Positions 16,295-25,935 are shown, counted from the first letter of the stretch. The stretch: 64,000 bases of DNA from Mesorhizobium loti (GCF_002858745.1 NZ_PJRO01000004.1:390967-454966), one strand, 5' to 3'. The notes: generated by a model from the sequence alone, not told the origin. Made by a program: numbers and translations.

Positions 16295-17476
16295 ATGGAA
16301 CGTGCGAACAGAAGTTTGGTCGGAGCGGTATGCGGCATTGCTCTGGCCATAAGCGCGGCAGCCGTATCGGCTGCCGACAAACCGCGTGCTCGCGACCTCG
16401 GCATCCCATTCGAGGGGACGCCGGGGCCGAACAATGCCATCACTGACGTGCCTGGCGTAACCGTCGGTTATTCAACGATTATTGAAGGCGAAGGCAAGAT
16501 CGAGGTCGGCAAGGGGCCGGTGCGCACCGGCGTCACGGCAATCCTGCCGCGTGGCAAAACGTTCGGACCATCCTTCGCCGGCTGGTATTCGCTGAACGGC
16601 AATGGCGAGATGACCGGAACGACCTGGATCGAGGAAAGTGGTTTCCTCGAGGGCCCGATCATGATCACCAACACGCACAGCGTCGGTGTGGTGCGCGACG
16701 CGGTGATTTCCTGGGAAGCCGAGAACAATCTCGTCGGTCCGCATTTTCGCGATCTCTATTGGCGGCTACCGGTGGTGGCCGAAACCTGGGATGGCATCCT
16801 GAATGACATCAACGGCATGCATGTGAAGAAAGAGCATGTCTACGCTGCGCTCGATTCGGCGAAATCCGGTGCGATCGCCGAAGGCAATGTCGGCGGCGGC
16901 ACTGGCATGAACCTGTTCAACTTCAAGGGTGGCACCGGCACCGCCTCGCGCAAGCTGTCGACCGAGGACGGCGGCTATAATGTCGGTGTGCTGGTCCAAG
17001 GCAATTTCGGCTCGCGCGCCGATCTTACCATTGCCGGCGCTCCCGTTGGCAAGGAGATCACCGACCTGATGCCGGACGTGTCATGGAAGCGCGAGGAGGC
17101 GGGGTCGATCATCGTCGTGGTGGCGACCGACGCGCCGCTGTTGCCGCATCAGCTGAAGCGTCTCGCTCGCCGTGTACCGCTCGGCATCGCCAAGACCGGT
17201 GGTTATGGCGGCAATGGTAGCGGTGATATTTTCATCACCTTCTCGACCGCCAATCCGGAGGCCTTCAACCAGGAGAAGAACACGACGGTCGAAATGGTCT
17301 CCAACGACAAGATCAATCCGCTGTTCCATGCCACGGCGGATGCGACGGAAGAGGCGATCATCAATGCCATGATTGCGGCCGAAACCATGAAGGGCCGCGA
17401 CGACAATGTCTCTTTTGCTATCCCGCACGACCGGCTGCAGGACGCGCTGAAGAAGTACAACCGGCTGGCGAAATAA
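16295..17476 (+). CDS. dmpA: P1 family peptidase, DmpA-type aminopeptidase
   Basis: 393 residues with a signal peptide (residues about 1-26, ending AVSAAD), then the peptidase family S58/P1 sequence: PGPNNAITDVPGVTVGY, GVTAILPRG, MTGTTWIEESGFLEGPIMIT and EGNVGGGTGMNLF. The autoproteolytic site is Gly239-Ser240 in VQGNFGSRADL; cleavage would yield alpha and beta chains and expose Ser240 as N-terminal nucleophile, as in DmpA of Ochrobactrum, an L-aminopeptidase/D-Ala-esterase. The signal peptide predicts a periplasmic location. The start has GGAGGAG upstream. It is a single-gene unit convergent with the reductase gene. Confidence 0.9.
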   Translation: MERANRSLVGAVCGIALAISAAAVSAADKPRARDLGIPFEGTPGPNNAITDVPGVTVGYSTIIEGEGKIEVGKGPVRTGVTAILPRGKTFGPSFAGWYSLNGNGEMTGTTWIEESGFLEGPIMITNTHSVGVVRDAVISWEAENNLVGPHFRDLYWRLPVVAETWDGILNDINGMHVKKEHVYAALDSAKSGAIAEGNVGGGTGMNLFNFKGGTGTASRKLSTEDGGYNVGVLVQGNFGSRADLTIAGAPVGKEITDLMPDVSWKREEAGSIIVVVATDAPLLPHQLKRLARRVPLGIAKTGGYGGNGSGDIFITFSTANPEAFNQEKNTTVEMVSNDKINPLFHATADATEEAIINAMIAAETMKGRDDNVSFAIPHDRLQDALKKYNRLAK

Positions 17477-17532
17477 AGCCATCTCAAAGGGCCGGCTCGC
17501 TGTGGGGGCCGGCCACCTCATATCCGCAATAA

Positions 17533-18309
17533 CTACGCCTGCGATGCCATGATGCGCTTGTGCACAGCGTCCAGGCTCTGGGTAAAGGTGTCGAACAGCC
17601 CGGCGTTGGTCAGCTGGCGCAGGATCTGTTCGTTGATGCCGCCACGCGTCGCGTATTCCTGCGACAGATGCATGAATCCGGCATCGGGCGAAGAGTCGGG
17701 CGCGTTGGCCAGCGCCTTGAACAGCGTGGCGATGTAGTCGCGCCCTTTGAGGTCGTCGACCCCTTGGGTTTTCAGCCATGCATGGATGGTATCGAGATAT
17801 TTGAAAAAACTGGCGTAGGTCGCTGTCACGACGCTGAGGGCGTCGAACTCATGCGCGTTCTCGACCTCGATCGCTTTCCCGAGCTTGCCAAAGAAGGCGG
17901 CTACATCCTTGTCCGGCGGGCAAATGATGGTGGCGCCCTGTCTCGACGCGATCATTGGCATCGGCAGCGCCTTGATCAGCCTGTGCGCTGGCGCAACCAG
18001 GGTAGCGATCTCCTTCAGCGAGAGCGTGGCAATCAGGCTGACCACACGATGGTCGGGGCGGAACCGCAGCGATGGGATGACCTCGTGCGCGACCTGCGGA
18101 CGGACCGCTAGCATCACTGTGTCGCTACCGTCGAGAACGGCCTGGTTGTCGGCCGCCACCTGCACATCCTCGAAGCGCGCTGCGAGGCTTGCCGCAATCT
18201 CCTCATTGCGCGGCGATAGAAGGACCGACACTGAATTGTCGCCTATGGATTTGAGCCCTGTGACAATTGCTGCGGTGAGCGCGCCGGTGCCGACGAAGCC
18301 AAGTTTCAT
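17533..18309 (-). CDS. ProC-like pyrroline-5-carboxylate reductase family protein
   Basis: 258 residues, beginning MKLGFVGTGALTAAIVTGL with the GxGxxx nucleotide-binding motif at residues 5-13. Conserved elements include DTVMLAVRPQVAHEVI, SLIATLSLKEIATLV, RLIKALPMPMIASRQGATII and a C-terminal substrate-binding helix region with QEYATRGGINEQILRQLT. The family reduces pyrroline-5-carboxylate to proline with NAD(P)H. Some residues deviate from textbook ProC (MPMIASRQG for MPNTPALVG, TRGGINEQ for SPGGTTxA), so it may act on another imine. The open frame extends to 18486, but the ATG at 18309 begins exactly at the Rossmann motif. Confidence 0.75.
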   Translation of the reverse strand: MKLGFVGTGALTAAIVTGLKSIGDNSVSVLLSPRNEEIAASLAARFEDVQVAADNQAVLDGSDTVMLAVRPQVAHEVIPSLRFRPDHRVVSLIATLSLKEIATLVAPAHRLIKALPMPMIASRQGATIICPPDKDVAAFFGKLGKAIEVENAHEFDALSVVTATYASFFKYLDTIHAWLKTQGVDDLKGRDYIATLFKALANAPDSSPDAGFMHLSQEYATRGGINEQILRQLTNAGLFDTFTQSLDAVHKRIMASQA

Positions 18310-18583
18310 GAAGTGCTCTGTATTGCTGGTTGAGATTGAGTTGTCGGCGACCATAATCGCAGCAGCCGCACGGGCAAGGGTCGAAATGTCTGACTTCGTC
18401 GGCACGATTTTGAGGGCTTTGCAAAGCGTAGCTGTCATCGCCAATCCGATCGCTCTGTTTGGGCGGTTGTCTGCCACCAACCGCATCGGTTAAGGTCCGC
18501 CCGGTTCGCCGTGGTGAACAGCAGGGAAACGCAGTCGCGGGTGTTCATTTCGTGTTCAGCCCCGGTGCGCTAAAAAAGGCGCC

Positions 18584-18886
18584 ATGAACAGGATCCGCTC
18601 CACTCTCAGGTCGTTTGTGCTGGCGTTCGGCGTCGGCGGGCTGCTTGCCGCGGCTCCGGCGAGCGCGCTGCCAATTTCGTCCCCCACATACACCAAGCAG
18701 GTCGTGACGGTTGCCGCCGACTGCTATGCAATCGGCCAGGAAGTCGCCGCCCAGAACGGTGGAACGCTTGCCAAGGCTTCCTCCGCCACGCGCGGTGGGC
18801 AGGAGGTCTGCGTGATAGTCGTGCTGGTGCCAGGCAAGGATGGCGAACGTCCGCGCCGGGCCGAGATGGTGGTGCCGGCGGGCTGA
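18584..18886 (+). CDS. feuN: Small exported protein upstream of feuPQ, FeuN-like
   Basis: A 100-residue protein with a clear signal peptide (VLAFGVGGLLAAAPASALP) and a short periplasmic domain with two cysteines (AADCYAIG, QEVCVIVVLVPG) that could form a disulfide. It lies 67 bp upstream of the FeuP-like response regulator gene, on the same strand. In Sinorhizobium, I recall a small periplasmic protein, FeuN, encoded in this position that restrains the kinase FeuQ. Position, size and export signal agree; direct similarity could not be checked, so the symbol is tentative. Confidence 0.65.
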   Translation: MNRIRSTLRSFVLAFGVGGLLAAAPASALPISSPTYTKQVVTVAADCYAIGQEVAAQNGGTLAKASSATRGGQEVCVIVVLVPGKDGERPRRAEMVVPAG

Positions 18887-18953
18887 CCGCGTTTTTCCTC
18901 AATCTGGAATCGGCTTATACCCGTAACAATCGAACAGAACGACACGAGGCAGG

Positions 18954-19619
18954 ATGCGCGTACTGGTGGTCGAGGACGACAAGGAGCTGAACCGGCAACT
19001 GGCCGAGGCGCTTGTCGATGCCGGTTATGTGGTGGACCGCGCCTATGATGGCGAAGAGGGGCACTATCTTGGCGACAGCGAACCCTATGACGCTGTCGTG
19101 CTCGACATCGGGCTACCACAGATGGATGGCATCAGTGTTGTCGAGCGCTGGCGTCGTGACGGCCGCAAGATGCCCGTGCTGATGTTGACGGCGCGCGATC
19201 GCTGGAGCGACAAGGTTTCCGGTATCGATGCCGGCGCCGACGACTATGTGACCAAGCCTTTCCACATCGAAGAGGTGCTGGCGCGCCTGCGCGCGCTCAT
19301 CCGCCGCGCCGCCGGCCATGCTTCATCCGAGCTTACCTGCGGTCCGCTGCGCCTGGATACCAAAGCGTCAAAGGCAGATGTCGACGGCGTGCCATTGAAA
19401 CTCACCTCGCATGAATTCCGGCTGCTTGCCTACCTCATGCATCACATGGGCGAGGTGGTGTCGCGCACCGAACTGGTCGAACATCTCTACGATCAGGATT
19501 TCGACCGCGATTCCAACACCATCGAAGTTTTTGTCGGCCGGCTGCGCAAGAAGATGGGTGTCGACATGATCGAGACCGTGCGCGGTATGGGCTACCGCAT
19601 GCGTGAACCGGAGGCGTAA
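18954..19619 (+). CDS. feuP: OmpR/PhoP-type response regulator, FeuP
   Basis: 221 residues: receiver domain beginning MRVLVVEDDKELNRQLAEAL with phospho-acceptor Asp51 (AVVLDIGLPQMDG), Thr/Lys switch residues in MLTARD and VTKPF, then a winged-helix DNA-binding domain with LTSHEFRLLAYLMHHMG and ending VRGMGYRMREPEA. FeuP with FeuQ forms a two-component system in rhizobia linked to iron uptake in R. leguminosarum and to osmoadaptation/glucan export in Sinorhizobium. Adjacency to cycHJKL (ccmIEFH) reproduces the arrangement I recall from R. leguminosarum. The end overlaps feuQ by 17 bp. Confidence 0.85.
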   Translation: MRVLVVEDDKELNRQLAEALVDAGYVVDRAYDGEEGHYLGDSEPYDAVVLDIGLPQMDGISVVERWRRDGRKMPVLMLTARDRWSDKVSGIDAGADDYVTKPFHIEEVLARLRALIRRAAGHASSELTCGPLRLDTKASKADVDGVPLKLTSHEFRLLAYLMHHMGEVVSRTELVEHLYDQDFDRDSNTIEVFVGRLRKKMGVDMIETVRGMGYRMREPEA

Positions 19620-21042
19620 GGCGGAACCGCTTGCCACCATCAAACGCACGAAGACGAGGGCGCCGCTGCGTTTCTGGTTGCGCTCGCTGACCTTCCGCGT
19701 CGTTGCCTTCTCCTCGATCTGGGCGGTGCTGACGCTGGTCGTCATCTTCACGCTGATCACCACCCTCTACCGCCAGGCCAGCGAACGCGGTTTCGACAGC
19801 CTGCTCTCGGCACATCTTTTCAACCTGATCGGGTCTGTCGGCATTTCAGACAAGGGCGTGCTGATCGGAGCACCGGATCTTGGCGACCTGCGTTTCTCCG
19901 AACCCTTTTCAGGCTGGTACTGGTCGGTCGAGCCGGCCTCGGAAGGTGTCAGTGGCCATTTGCGCTCGTCTTCGATGATGGCGCAAACGCTGCCTTCACC
20001 GAGCATCAGCGAGGTGCCGTTCAACTCCAGCTTCCAGCGCAGCTATTCGACAAAAGGGCTGAAGGGCGAGGAACTGCAGGTCTTCGAAAGCGAGTTTGTG
20101 CTCGATGCGAAGAACCACATTGCTCGTTTCAGGGTGATGGGCAACAAGAGTGAACTGGAGGAGGAAATCCGTTCCTTCCAGGGACGGCTTCTCACCTACC
20201 TGTCGCTGTTCGGCGCTGGCATGATCGCCATCAACGCCATCGCCATCCTGCTCGGTCTTCAGCCCTTGCGACGGGTTCGCGCGGCGCTGGCGATGGTGCG
20301 CGAGGGGACAGCGCAGCGGTTGGACGGCCATTTTCCGGCCGAGATCGAGCCTCTGGCCAATGAGACCAATGCGTTGATTGAAAACAATAAGCGTATCGTC
20401 GAGCGCTCACGGACCCAGGTCGGCAACCTCGCGCATTCGCTGAAGACGCCGCTTGCAGTGTTGTTGAACGAGGGAAGGGCACTCGGCGGGCAGAAAGGTC
20501 AGTTGATCACCGACCAGGCCGCATCGATGCAGAAACAGGTCGAGCACTATCTGCAGCGGGCGCGCATCGCTGCCCAACGCGACAGCGTCGTCTACCGCAC
20601 GCCCGTCGCACCGCTGGCCGAGCGCATGGTGCGCGTCATGCAGAAATTGAACCCCAAGGTGGCGCTTTCGCTTTCGTTGCCTGCCGAAGCCATCATTTTT
20701 GCTGGCGAGCGCGAAGATCTTGAAGAGGTAATGGGCAACCTGCTCGAGAACGCCATGAAATGGGCGCGTGGCGTCGCGAAGGTTACCGTCAAGCCGGCCG
20801 CCGGTGGCGAAAGCGGCGAGCTGTTTGAAATTCTCATCGAGGATGATGGCCCGGGCATTCCGGAAGACAAGGCGCGCGAGGCTTTGCAGCGCGGCAAACG
20901 GCTGGATGAAACCAAGCCCGGAACAGGACTGGGGCTGGCTATCGTCGCCGACCTGATCAAGGAATATGCCGGCACGCTTGCGCTGGAGCGCTCATCGCTA
21001 GGGGGCTTGAAGGCGATTGTACGCTTACGCAGTGTCCAGTGA
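19603..21042 (+). CDS. feuQ: Sensor histidine kinase, FeuQ
   Basis: 479 residues with two membrane segments (about 35-57 and 195-220) bracketing a periplasmic domain, a HAMP-like linker (GLQPLRRVRAALAMVREG), HisKA with VGNLAHSLKTPLAVLLNEGR (His278) and HATPase_c with LLENAMKWAR, DDGPGIP and GTGLGLAIV. This is the PhoQ-like architecture expected of FeuQ. The frame opens at GTG 19603 within feuP; a TTG at 19630 lies downstream of GGAGG but at long spacing, so the start is uncertain. The periplasmic domain is where a FeuN-type inhibitor would act. Confidence 0.85.
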   Translation: MNRRRKAEPLATIKRTKTRAPLRFWLRSLTFRVVAFSSIWAVLTLVVIFTLITTLYRQASERGFDSLLSAHLFNLIGSVGISDKGVLIGAPDLGDLRFSEPFSGWYWSVEPASEGVSGHLRSSSMMAQTLPSPSISEVPFNSSFQRSYSTKGLKGEELQVFESEFVLDAKNHIARFRVMGNKSELEEEIRSFQGRLLTYLSLFGAGMIAINAIAILLGLQPLRRVRAALAMVREGTAQRLDGHFPAEIEPLANETNALIENNKRIVERSRTQVGNLAHSLKTPLAVLLNEGRALGGQKGQLITDQAASMQKQVEHYLQRARIAAQRDSVVYRTPVAPLAERMVRVMQKLNPKVALSLSLPAEAIIFAGEREDLEEVMGNLLENAMKWARGVAKVTVKPAAGGESGELFEILIEDDGPGIPEDKAREALQRGKRLDETKPGTGLGLAIVADLIKEYAGTLALERSSLGGLKAIVRLRSVQ

Positions 21043-21145
21043 AGAACGTGTTATGGGGGTGGCACGTGGCCCAATTTCAGCCCAATATCGGGACTATCGC
21101 CGCGGTCGTCGTCGATTACGCGGCGTAGAGGGGAATTTTGACAGC

Positions 21146-21580
21146 ATGACGATTCGCATGGGCCTCGTTGCCGGATTGCTGGCGCTGGCCGGCTGCAGCA
21201 CGACCGGGTCGAATGGAAGCGGGCCTGATATCGCTCCGAAATCCGGTCCGGACAGTGCCTCGATTGCCGCCACCGTGCTTTCGGAAATGGGCGGTGGTCT
21301 GATCAGCGGCAACATCGGAGCCAATCTGACGTCGACCGAAAAGCGCAAGGCGCTGGAGGCCGAGTACAAGGCGCTGGAGTATACGGCCAGTGGCCAGACC
21401 GTGACCTGGAAGAGCGACCAATCCAGCCGCTATGGCGAGGTTGTCGCAGCGCAGCCTTATCGCGTCGGCTCGCAGGATTGCCGCCAGTATCGCCACACCG
21501 TCTATTCCAGCGGTGCCGGCCAGATCGCGCGTGGCACTGCCTGCCGCAACACCGATGGAAGCTGGACACCGCTGACCTAG
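21146..21580 (+). CDS. Lipoprotein, RT0821/Lpp0805-type surface antigen family
   Basis: 144 residues starting at ATG 21146. A lipoprotein signal peptide ends in the lipobox LALAGC. After a Ser/Gly-rich spacer comes a glycine-rich patch (LSEMGGGLISGNIGANLT), then EYKALEYTASGQTVTWKS and a C-terminal CRQYRHTVYSSG...GTACRNTDGSW, the pattern of the 17-kDa antigen/RT0821 family of outer-membrane lipoproteins. Function in this family is poorly defined. The TAG stop is the first bases of a dispersed repeat copy, so the repeat forms the 3' end of this gene. Confidence 0.8.
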   Translation: MTIRMGLVAGLLALAGCSTTGSNGSGPDIAPKSGPDSASIAATVLSEMGGGLISGNIGANLTSTEKRKALEAEYKALEYTASGQTVTWKSDQSSRYGEVVAAQPYRVGSQDCRQYRHTVYSSGAGQIARGTACRNTDGSWTPLT

Positions 21581-21671
21581 AGCATTCCAGCAAAAGTGCG
21601 CAGCGGTTTTCCGTCAGGAATTGCGTAAAACAAAGGGTTAGAGCGCTTCCGAAAAATCGGAAACGCTCTAT
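21578..21671. repeat. Dispersed ~100-bp intergenic repeat, copy C
   Basis: Shorter copy: TAGAGCATTCCAGCAAAAG start, AGCGGTTTTCCGTCAGGAAT middle, terminal hairpin TAGAGCGCTTCCG / CGGAAACGCTCTA. It supplies the stop codon of the lipoprotein gene, and a second, different palindrome follows directly. Confidence 0.85.
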
Positions 21672-21674
21672 GGC

Positions 21675-21766
21675 ATTTCGAAGAATTATTGCATCGATTT
21701 TGGCCCGGAAGTCGCGCTTAGCGCACAGTTGGCTGTCGACGGATCGATGCAATAATTCTTCGAAAT
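21675..21766. repeat. Perfect 24-bp inverted repeat with 44-bp spacer
   Basis: The left arm at 21675-21698 (starts ATTTCGAAGAATTATTGCAT) is the exact reverse complement of the right arm at 21743-21766. The arms are AT-rich, the 44-bp spacer GC-rich. It abuts dispersed repeat copy C and lies 140 bp upstream of ccmI. It could be a miniature mobile element, a transcribed hairpin or a protein-binding site. Confidence 0.8.
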
Positions 21767-21905
21767 CTCAAACGACCCGGCTATAACTTCCTGGCGCTGT
21801 TGTCGGGCATTTGCGCTCGATCAACGTGTCTTGGTCGCAATTCTGTCAAAGCGTCGCAGGACGCGAATGTTGGCAGGACGAAGCCGGACCGCTATTGGAA
21901 GTTCC

Positions 21906-23033
21906 ATGCTGTTTTGGGTCATAGCTGCGGTGCTGACGCTGGGCGCGAGCCTGGCCGTGCTGTTGCCTCTCGCTGGAGGCGCGCGTGGAGAACATTCACA
22001 AAACGCGCATGATCTCGAAGTCTACCGTGATCAGCTCGGCGAACTCGATCGCGATCTGGAACGTGGATTGATCCAGCCAGCCGAGGCCGAGCAGGCCCGA
22101 GCTGAAATCGGTCGCCGTATTATTCGCCTTGGTAGCAATGAAACTGCGGCACAGGCTGCCGGCTCGGGATCGAAAGCTGTCCGTCTCCTATCCGTTTTTG
22201 CTGTCCTGGCGGTACCGCTTTTGAGCTGGGGTATCTATGCGCGCCTTGGCTCTCCTGACCTGCCGTCTCAGCCCTTGGCGGAACGCCTTGCGAAAAACCC
22301 GGCCGATAGTTCGGTCGACGAACTGGTGGCGAGAGCCGAAGCGCATCTGGTGAAGAACCCCACCGACGGTCGTGGTTGGGACGTTTTGGCTCCGATCTAC
22401 CTGCGCATTGGCCGGTTTGGTGACGCAGTCACCGCCTATCGCAACGCGATCCGGCTCGAGGGGGTGAGCGCAGCCCGGCAGACCGGCCTAGGCGAAGCGA
22501 TCGTCAACGGCGCTGGCGGGGTCGTGTCGGCTGAGGCGCAGGAGGCGTTTGAAGCAGCAATCAAGCTTGATCCGAACGACCCGAAGGCCAATTTCTATCT
22601 CGCACTTGCGTTTTCGCAGGAAGGCCGCAAGCCGGAAGCGCTCGCAACGCTTCAGAAGATGCAGGCGACGCTGCCGGCGGACTCTCCGTGGCGCAAGGCC
22701 GTGGAACAGGCGCTAACAAGCGTAGGCGGCAATCCGGCTCCGTCTGCGAGCGGTCCATCGCAGGAAGAAGCGACGGCTGCTTCGTCGTTGTCGGATGAGC
22801 AACGTAGCGCCATGATCGAGACGATGGTTGCCAGCCTCGACGAGAAGCTGAAACAGAACCCGCGCGACACGGAAGGATGGATGCGTCTCATTCGTTCTTA
22901 TGTGGTGCTCGGCAAGACTGACGAAGCGCGTGCCGCACTTCGGCGCGGTATCGCGGTTTTCGGTGCCGATAGCCCAGAGGCCAAGCAGTTCGTGGCTTTT
23001 GCCGGCACGCTCGGCCTTGCGGCAACGGAGTAG
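21906..23033 (+). CDS. ccmI: Cytochrome c maturation protein CcmI/CycH
   Basis: 375 residues: an N-terminal membrane helix (MLFWVIAAVLTLGASLAVLL), a cytoplasmic loop with the CcmI signature DLEVYRDQLGELDRDLERGL, a second membrane helix (LLSVFAVLAVPLLSWGIYA) and a long periplasmic TPR region (AIKLDPNDPKANFYLALAFS). CcmI chaperones apocytochrome c to the CcmFH haem lyase. The start is set at ATG 21906 because it begins the first helix; the upstream frame crosses a non-coding region. It is first in a tight four-gene operon, three bases before ccmE. Confidence 0.93.
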   Translation: MLFWVIAAVLTLGASLAVLLPLAGGARGEHSQNAHDLEVYRDQLGELDRDLERGLIQPAEAEQARAEIGRRIIRLGSNETAAQAAGSGSKAVRLLSVFAVLAVPLLSWGIYARLGSPDLPSQPLAERLAKNPADSSVDELVARAEAHLVKNPTDGRGWDVLAPIYLRIGRFGDAVTAYRNAIRLEGVSAARQTGLGEAIVNGAGGVVSAEAQEAFEAAIKLDPNDPKANFYLALAFSQEGRKPEALATLQKMQATLPADSPWRKAVEQALTSVGGNPAPSASGPSQEEATAASSLSDEQRSAMIETMVASLDEKLKQNPRDTEGWMRLIRSYVVLGKTDEARAALRRGIAVFGADSPEAKQFVAFAGTLGLAATE

Positions 23034-23036
23034 GCG

Positions 23037-23480
23037 ATGACGCGCAAGCAAAAGAGACTCTCGGTGATCGTGGCAGGCTTAAGTTTCCTGGCGCTGGCCG
23101 CGGGACTGACGTTCTATGCACTCGGCCAGAAGGCGTCATATTTCTACATGCCCGGCGATCTGTCCGCTGCAAACCTGGCGCCGGGCCAGCGCATCCGCCT
23201 CGGCGGGTTGGTGGAAAAGGGCACCATCGTACGAGGGCAGGGAACCACGGTTTCTTTCGCCGTGACTGATACCCACAATGCCATCAAGGTGACTTACACA
23301 GGCATTCTGCCTGACTTGTTTCGTGAGGAGCAAGGCGTCATCACCGAAGGTTCATTTGGCTCTGATGGCGTTTTCGTTGCCGATAGTGTGCTGGCCAAGC
23401 ATGACGAACGCTACATGCCCAAGGAAGTCGCCGACGGTTTGAAGGCCAAGGGTGTTTGGCAGGAAACACAGGTTAAATAG
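23037..23480 (+). CDS. ccmE: Cytochrome c maturation haem chaperone CcmE/CycJ
   Basis: 147 residues with one N-terminal membrane helix and an OB-fold periplasmic domain: [35 protein letters not shown], and the haem-binding [10 protein letters not shown], where His122 binds haem covalently and the Tyr three residues on is the axial ligand. CcmE receives haem from CcmABCD and passes it to CcmF. It sits between ccmI and ccmF with only a few bases separating the genes. Confidence 0.96.
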   Translation: MTRKQKRLSVIVAGLSFLALAAGLTFYALGQKASYFYMPGDLSAANLAPGQRIRLGGLVEKGTIVRGQGTTVSFAVTDTHNAIKVTYTGILPDLFREEQGVITEGSFGSDGVFVADSVLAKHDERYMPKEVADGLKAKGVWQETQVK

Positions 23481-23485
23481 CGGGC

Positions 23486-25471
23486 ATGGTTGAGATCGGT
23501 CATTTCGCGCTGGTTCTGGCTTTTGCGCTGGCATTGATCCAGACCATAGTGCCGCTGGTCGGTGCCCGCATCGGCAGCGACCGCATGATGGCCGTGGCGG
23601 CACCCACCGCTATCACCGGTTTTGCGCTGACTGCGCTTTCTTTTGCGGCCCTGATGGTCGCCTACGCCGGCTCCGACTTTTCGGTCGTCAACGTCTGGGA
23701 GAATTCCCACTCGCTGCAGCCGATGATCTACAAGCTCACAGGAACCTGGGGCAATCACGAAGGCTCCATGCTTTTGTGGGTGCTGATCCTGGCCTTCTTC
23801 GGCGCTCTGGTAGCGGCTTTCGGTGCCAACCTGCCGGCCAGCCTCAAGGCCAATGTGCTGGCTGTACAGGGTTCGATCGGCGTCGCATTCCTGCTGTTCA
23901 TCCTGACGACGTCCAATCCCTTCACCCGGCTGATACCAGCCCCCGTTGAAGGGCGTGATCTCAATCCGATCCTGCAGGATCTTGGATTGGCCGTGCATCC
24001 GCCGATGCTCTATCTCGGTTATGTCGGCTTCTCCATCTGCTTCTCCTTCTCTGTCGCGGCCCTGATCGATGGCCGCATCGATGCTGCCTGGGCGCGCTGG
24101 GTACGACCCTGGACGCTGGTTGCCTGGATATTCCTCACCGGCGGCATCGCGATGGGCTCTTACTGGGCCTATTACGAGCTCGGCTGGGGCGGCTTCTGGT
24201 TCTGGGACCCGGTCGAGAATGCCTCTTTCATGCCATGGCTTGCCGGCACGGCGCTGCTGCATTCGGCCATCGTCATGGAAAAACGCTCGGCGCTGAAGAT
24301 CTGGACGCTGCTGCTTGCCATCCTCACCTTCTCGTTGTCGTTGCTCGGCACCTTCCTTGTACGTTCCGGAGTGCTCACCTCGGTCCATGCTTTTGCCACC
24401 GACCCGTCACGTGGTGTCTTCATCCTGTGCATCCTGCTCTTTTTCATCGGTGGTTCTCTGGCGTTGTTTGCACTGCGCGCCTCCTCGCTCACTGCTGGCG
24501 GGCTGTTCCAGCCGATTTCGCGTGAAGGCGCGCTGGTGTTGAACAACTTGTTCCTGACCACGGCTGCAGCGACCGTACTGATCGGCACGCTCTATCCGCT
24601 CGCGCTGGAGGCGGTAACGGGCAGCAAGATTTCCGTGGGCGAACCCTTCTTCAACCTGACTTTCGGCCCGCTGATGGTGCCGCTTTTGCTGCTGGTGCCG
24701 TTCGGGCCGCTGCTTGCCTGGAAGCGCGGCGATCTGTTTGCCGCAGCCCAGCGCCTGATGGCTGCCTTCGGGGCTGCCTTGCTGGCAGCGCTGGTCACGC
24801 TCTTCCTTATCGATGGTGGCTCGGCCCTTGCTGCCTTCGGCGCCGGCCTTGCCGTCTGGCTGATCCTGGGTGCGGCCACCGATCTTGCCATGAAATCGGG
24901 TTTCGGCTCGGTGGCCTTCCCAATCATGTTGCGTCGCTTCATCGGATTGCCTCGCTCGGTCTTTGGAACCGCACTTGCTCATGCCGGCCTCGGTGTCACG
25001 CTGATCGGCATGGTCGGCACGCTGAACTTCGGCGAGGAGCATATCCTGACCATGAAACCGCAACAAACGGTCGAGGTCGCAGGCCGGACCGTTCGTTTCG
25101 ACGGAATTCAGCCGATGAAGGGGCCGAATTTCAATGAGGACCGCGCCAACTTCCAACTTGTGAATGCGGGCGGCCAGGTGACGGGCACGATCAATTCGTC
25201 CAAGCGTTTCTACCCGGCGCGTCAGATGCCGACCACTGAGGCCGGCATCAAGACGATCGGTTTCAGCCAGCTTTACATCGCGCTCGGTGACGAATCGGCC
25301 GACGGCTCGGTTGTTGCGCGCATCTGGTGGAAGCCGCTGGTGACGCTGATCTGGCTGGGCGGCCTGGTCATGATGGTGGGCGGTGCAGTCTCGTTGGCCG
25401 ACCGGCGCCTGCGCGTCGGTGCGCCGGCCAGGCGCAAGAGCAAGCCCGCAGCAGTGGCCAGTGCGTCATGA
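23486..25471 (+). CDS. ccmF: Cytochrome c haem lyase subunit CcmF/CycK
   Basis: 661 residues, about 15 membrane segments. The tryptophan-rich WWD haem-handling motif is present ([20 protein letters not shown]), as are conserved periplasmic histidines ([23 protein letters not shown]) and the C-terminal region with [18 protein letters not shown]. CcmF with CcmH and CcmI attaches haem to CXXCH motifs of apocytochromes c. The stop overlaps the ccmH start (ATGA). The gene is full length. Confidence 0.96.
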   Translation: MVEIGHFALVLAFALALIQTIVPLVGARIGSDRMMAVAAPTAITGFALTALSFAALMVAYAGSDFSVVNVWENSHSLQPMIYKLTGTWGNHEGSMLLWVLILAFFGALVAAFGANLPASLKANVLAVQGSIGVAFLLFILTTSNPFTRLIPAPVEGRDLNPILQDLGLAVHPPMLYLGYVGFSICFSFSVAALIDGRIDAAWARWVRPWTLVAWIFLTGGIAMGSYWAYYELGWGGFWFWDPVENASFMPWLAGTALLHSAIVMEKRSALKIWTLLLAILTFSLSLLGTFLVRSGVLTSVHAFATDPSRGVFILCILLFFIGGSLALFALRASSLTAGGLFQPISREGALVLNNLFLTTAAATVLIGTLYPLALEAVTGSKISVGEPFFNLTFGPLMVPLLLLVPFGPLLAWKRGDLFAAAQRLMAAFGAALLAALVTLFLIDGGSALAAFGAGLAVWLILGAATDLAMKSGFGSVAFPIMLRRFIGLPRSVFGTALAHAGLGVTLIGMVGTLNFGEEHILTMKPQQTVEVAGRTVRFDGIQPMKGPNFNEDRANFQLVNAGGQVTGTINSSKRFYPARQMPTTEAGIKTIGFSQLYIALGDESADGSVVARIWWKPLVTLIWLGGLVMMVGGAVSLADRRLRVGAPARRKSKPAAVASAS

Positions 25472-25935
25472 CGATGCGCCGCTTTTTTGCCGGGCTGATC
25501 CTCGGGTTGGCGCTGCTGGCATCCGGTAGCGCCTTTGCCGTAAAACCGGATGAGATGTTGTCAGATCCGGCGCTTGAAGCGCGCGCGCGGTCGCTGTCGG
25601 CCGGCCTGCGCTGCATGGTTTGCCAGAACCAGTCGATTGACGAATCCGATGCCGACCTGGCCCGTGACCTGCGCGTCCTGGTGCGCGATCGGTTGAAAGC
25701 CGGTGACAGCGACAAACAGGTCATCGACTATGTCGTGTCCCGCTACGGCGAGTTCGTGCTTTTGAAGCCACGCTTGGAATGGCGCAATGCTTTGCTTTGG
25801 GGAGCGCCCGTGTTGCTGCTCCTCATTGGCGGGGCATTCATGCTGCGGTCGGCGCGTCGGCCGAAAGCGAAGGAAATGGCCGGGTTGAGTGCGGACGAAA
25901 AGGCCAGGCTCGACGCGATCCTGAAGCGCGATTAA
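25468..25935 (+). CDS. ccmH: Cytochrome c maturation thiol protein CcmH/CycL
   Basis: 155 residues: signal/anchor ([19 protein letters not shown]), thiol motif [19 protein letters not shown] (Cys49, Cys52), a three-helix domain ([17 protein letters not shown]) and a C-terminal membrane helix ([16 protein letters not shown]). CcmH reduces apocytochrome c thiols before haem attachment. The ATG at 25468 overlaps the ccmF stop by four bases, so translation is coupled. It is the last gene of the operon; a palindromic intergenic repeat follows. Confidence 0.95.
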   Translation: MTMRRFFAGLILGLALLASGSAFAVKPDEMLSDPALEARARSLSAGLRCMVCQNQSIDESDADLARDLRVLVRDRLKAGDSDKQVIDYVVSRYGEFVLLKPRLEWRNALLWGAPVLLLLIGGAFMLRSARRPKAKEMAGLSADEKARLDAILKRD

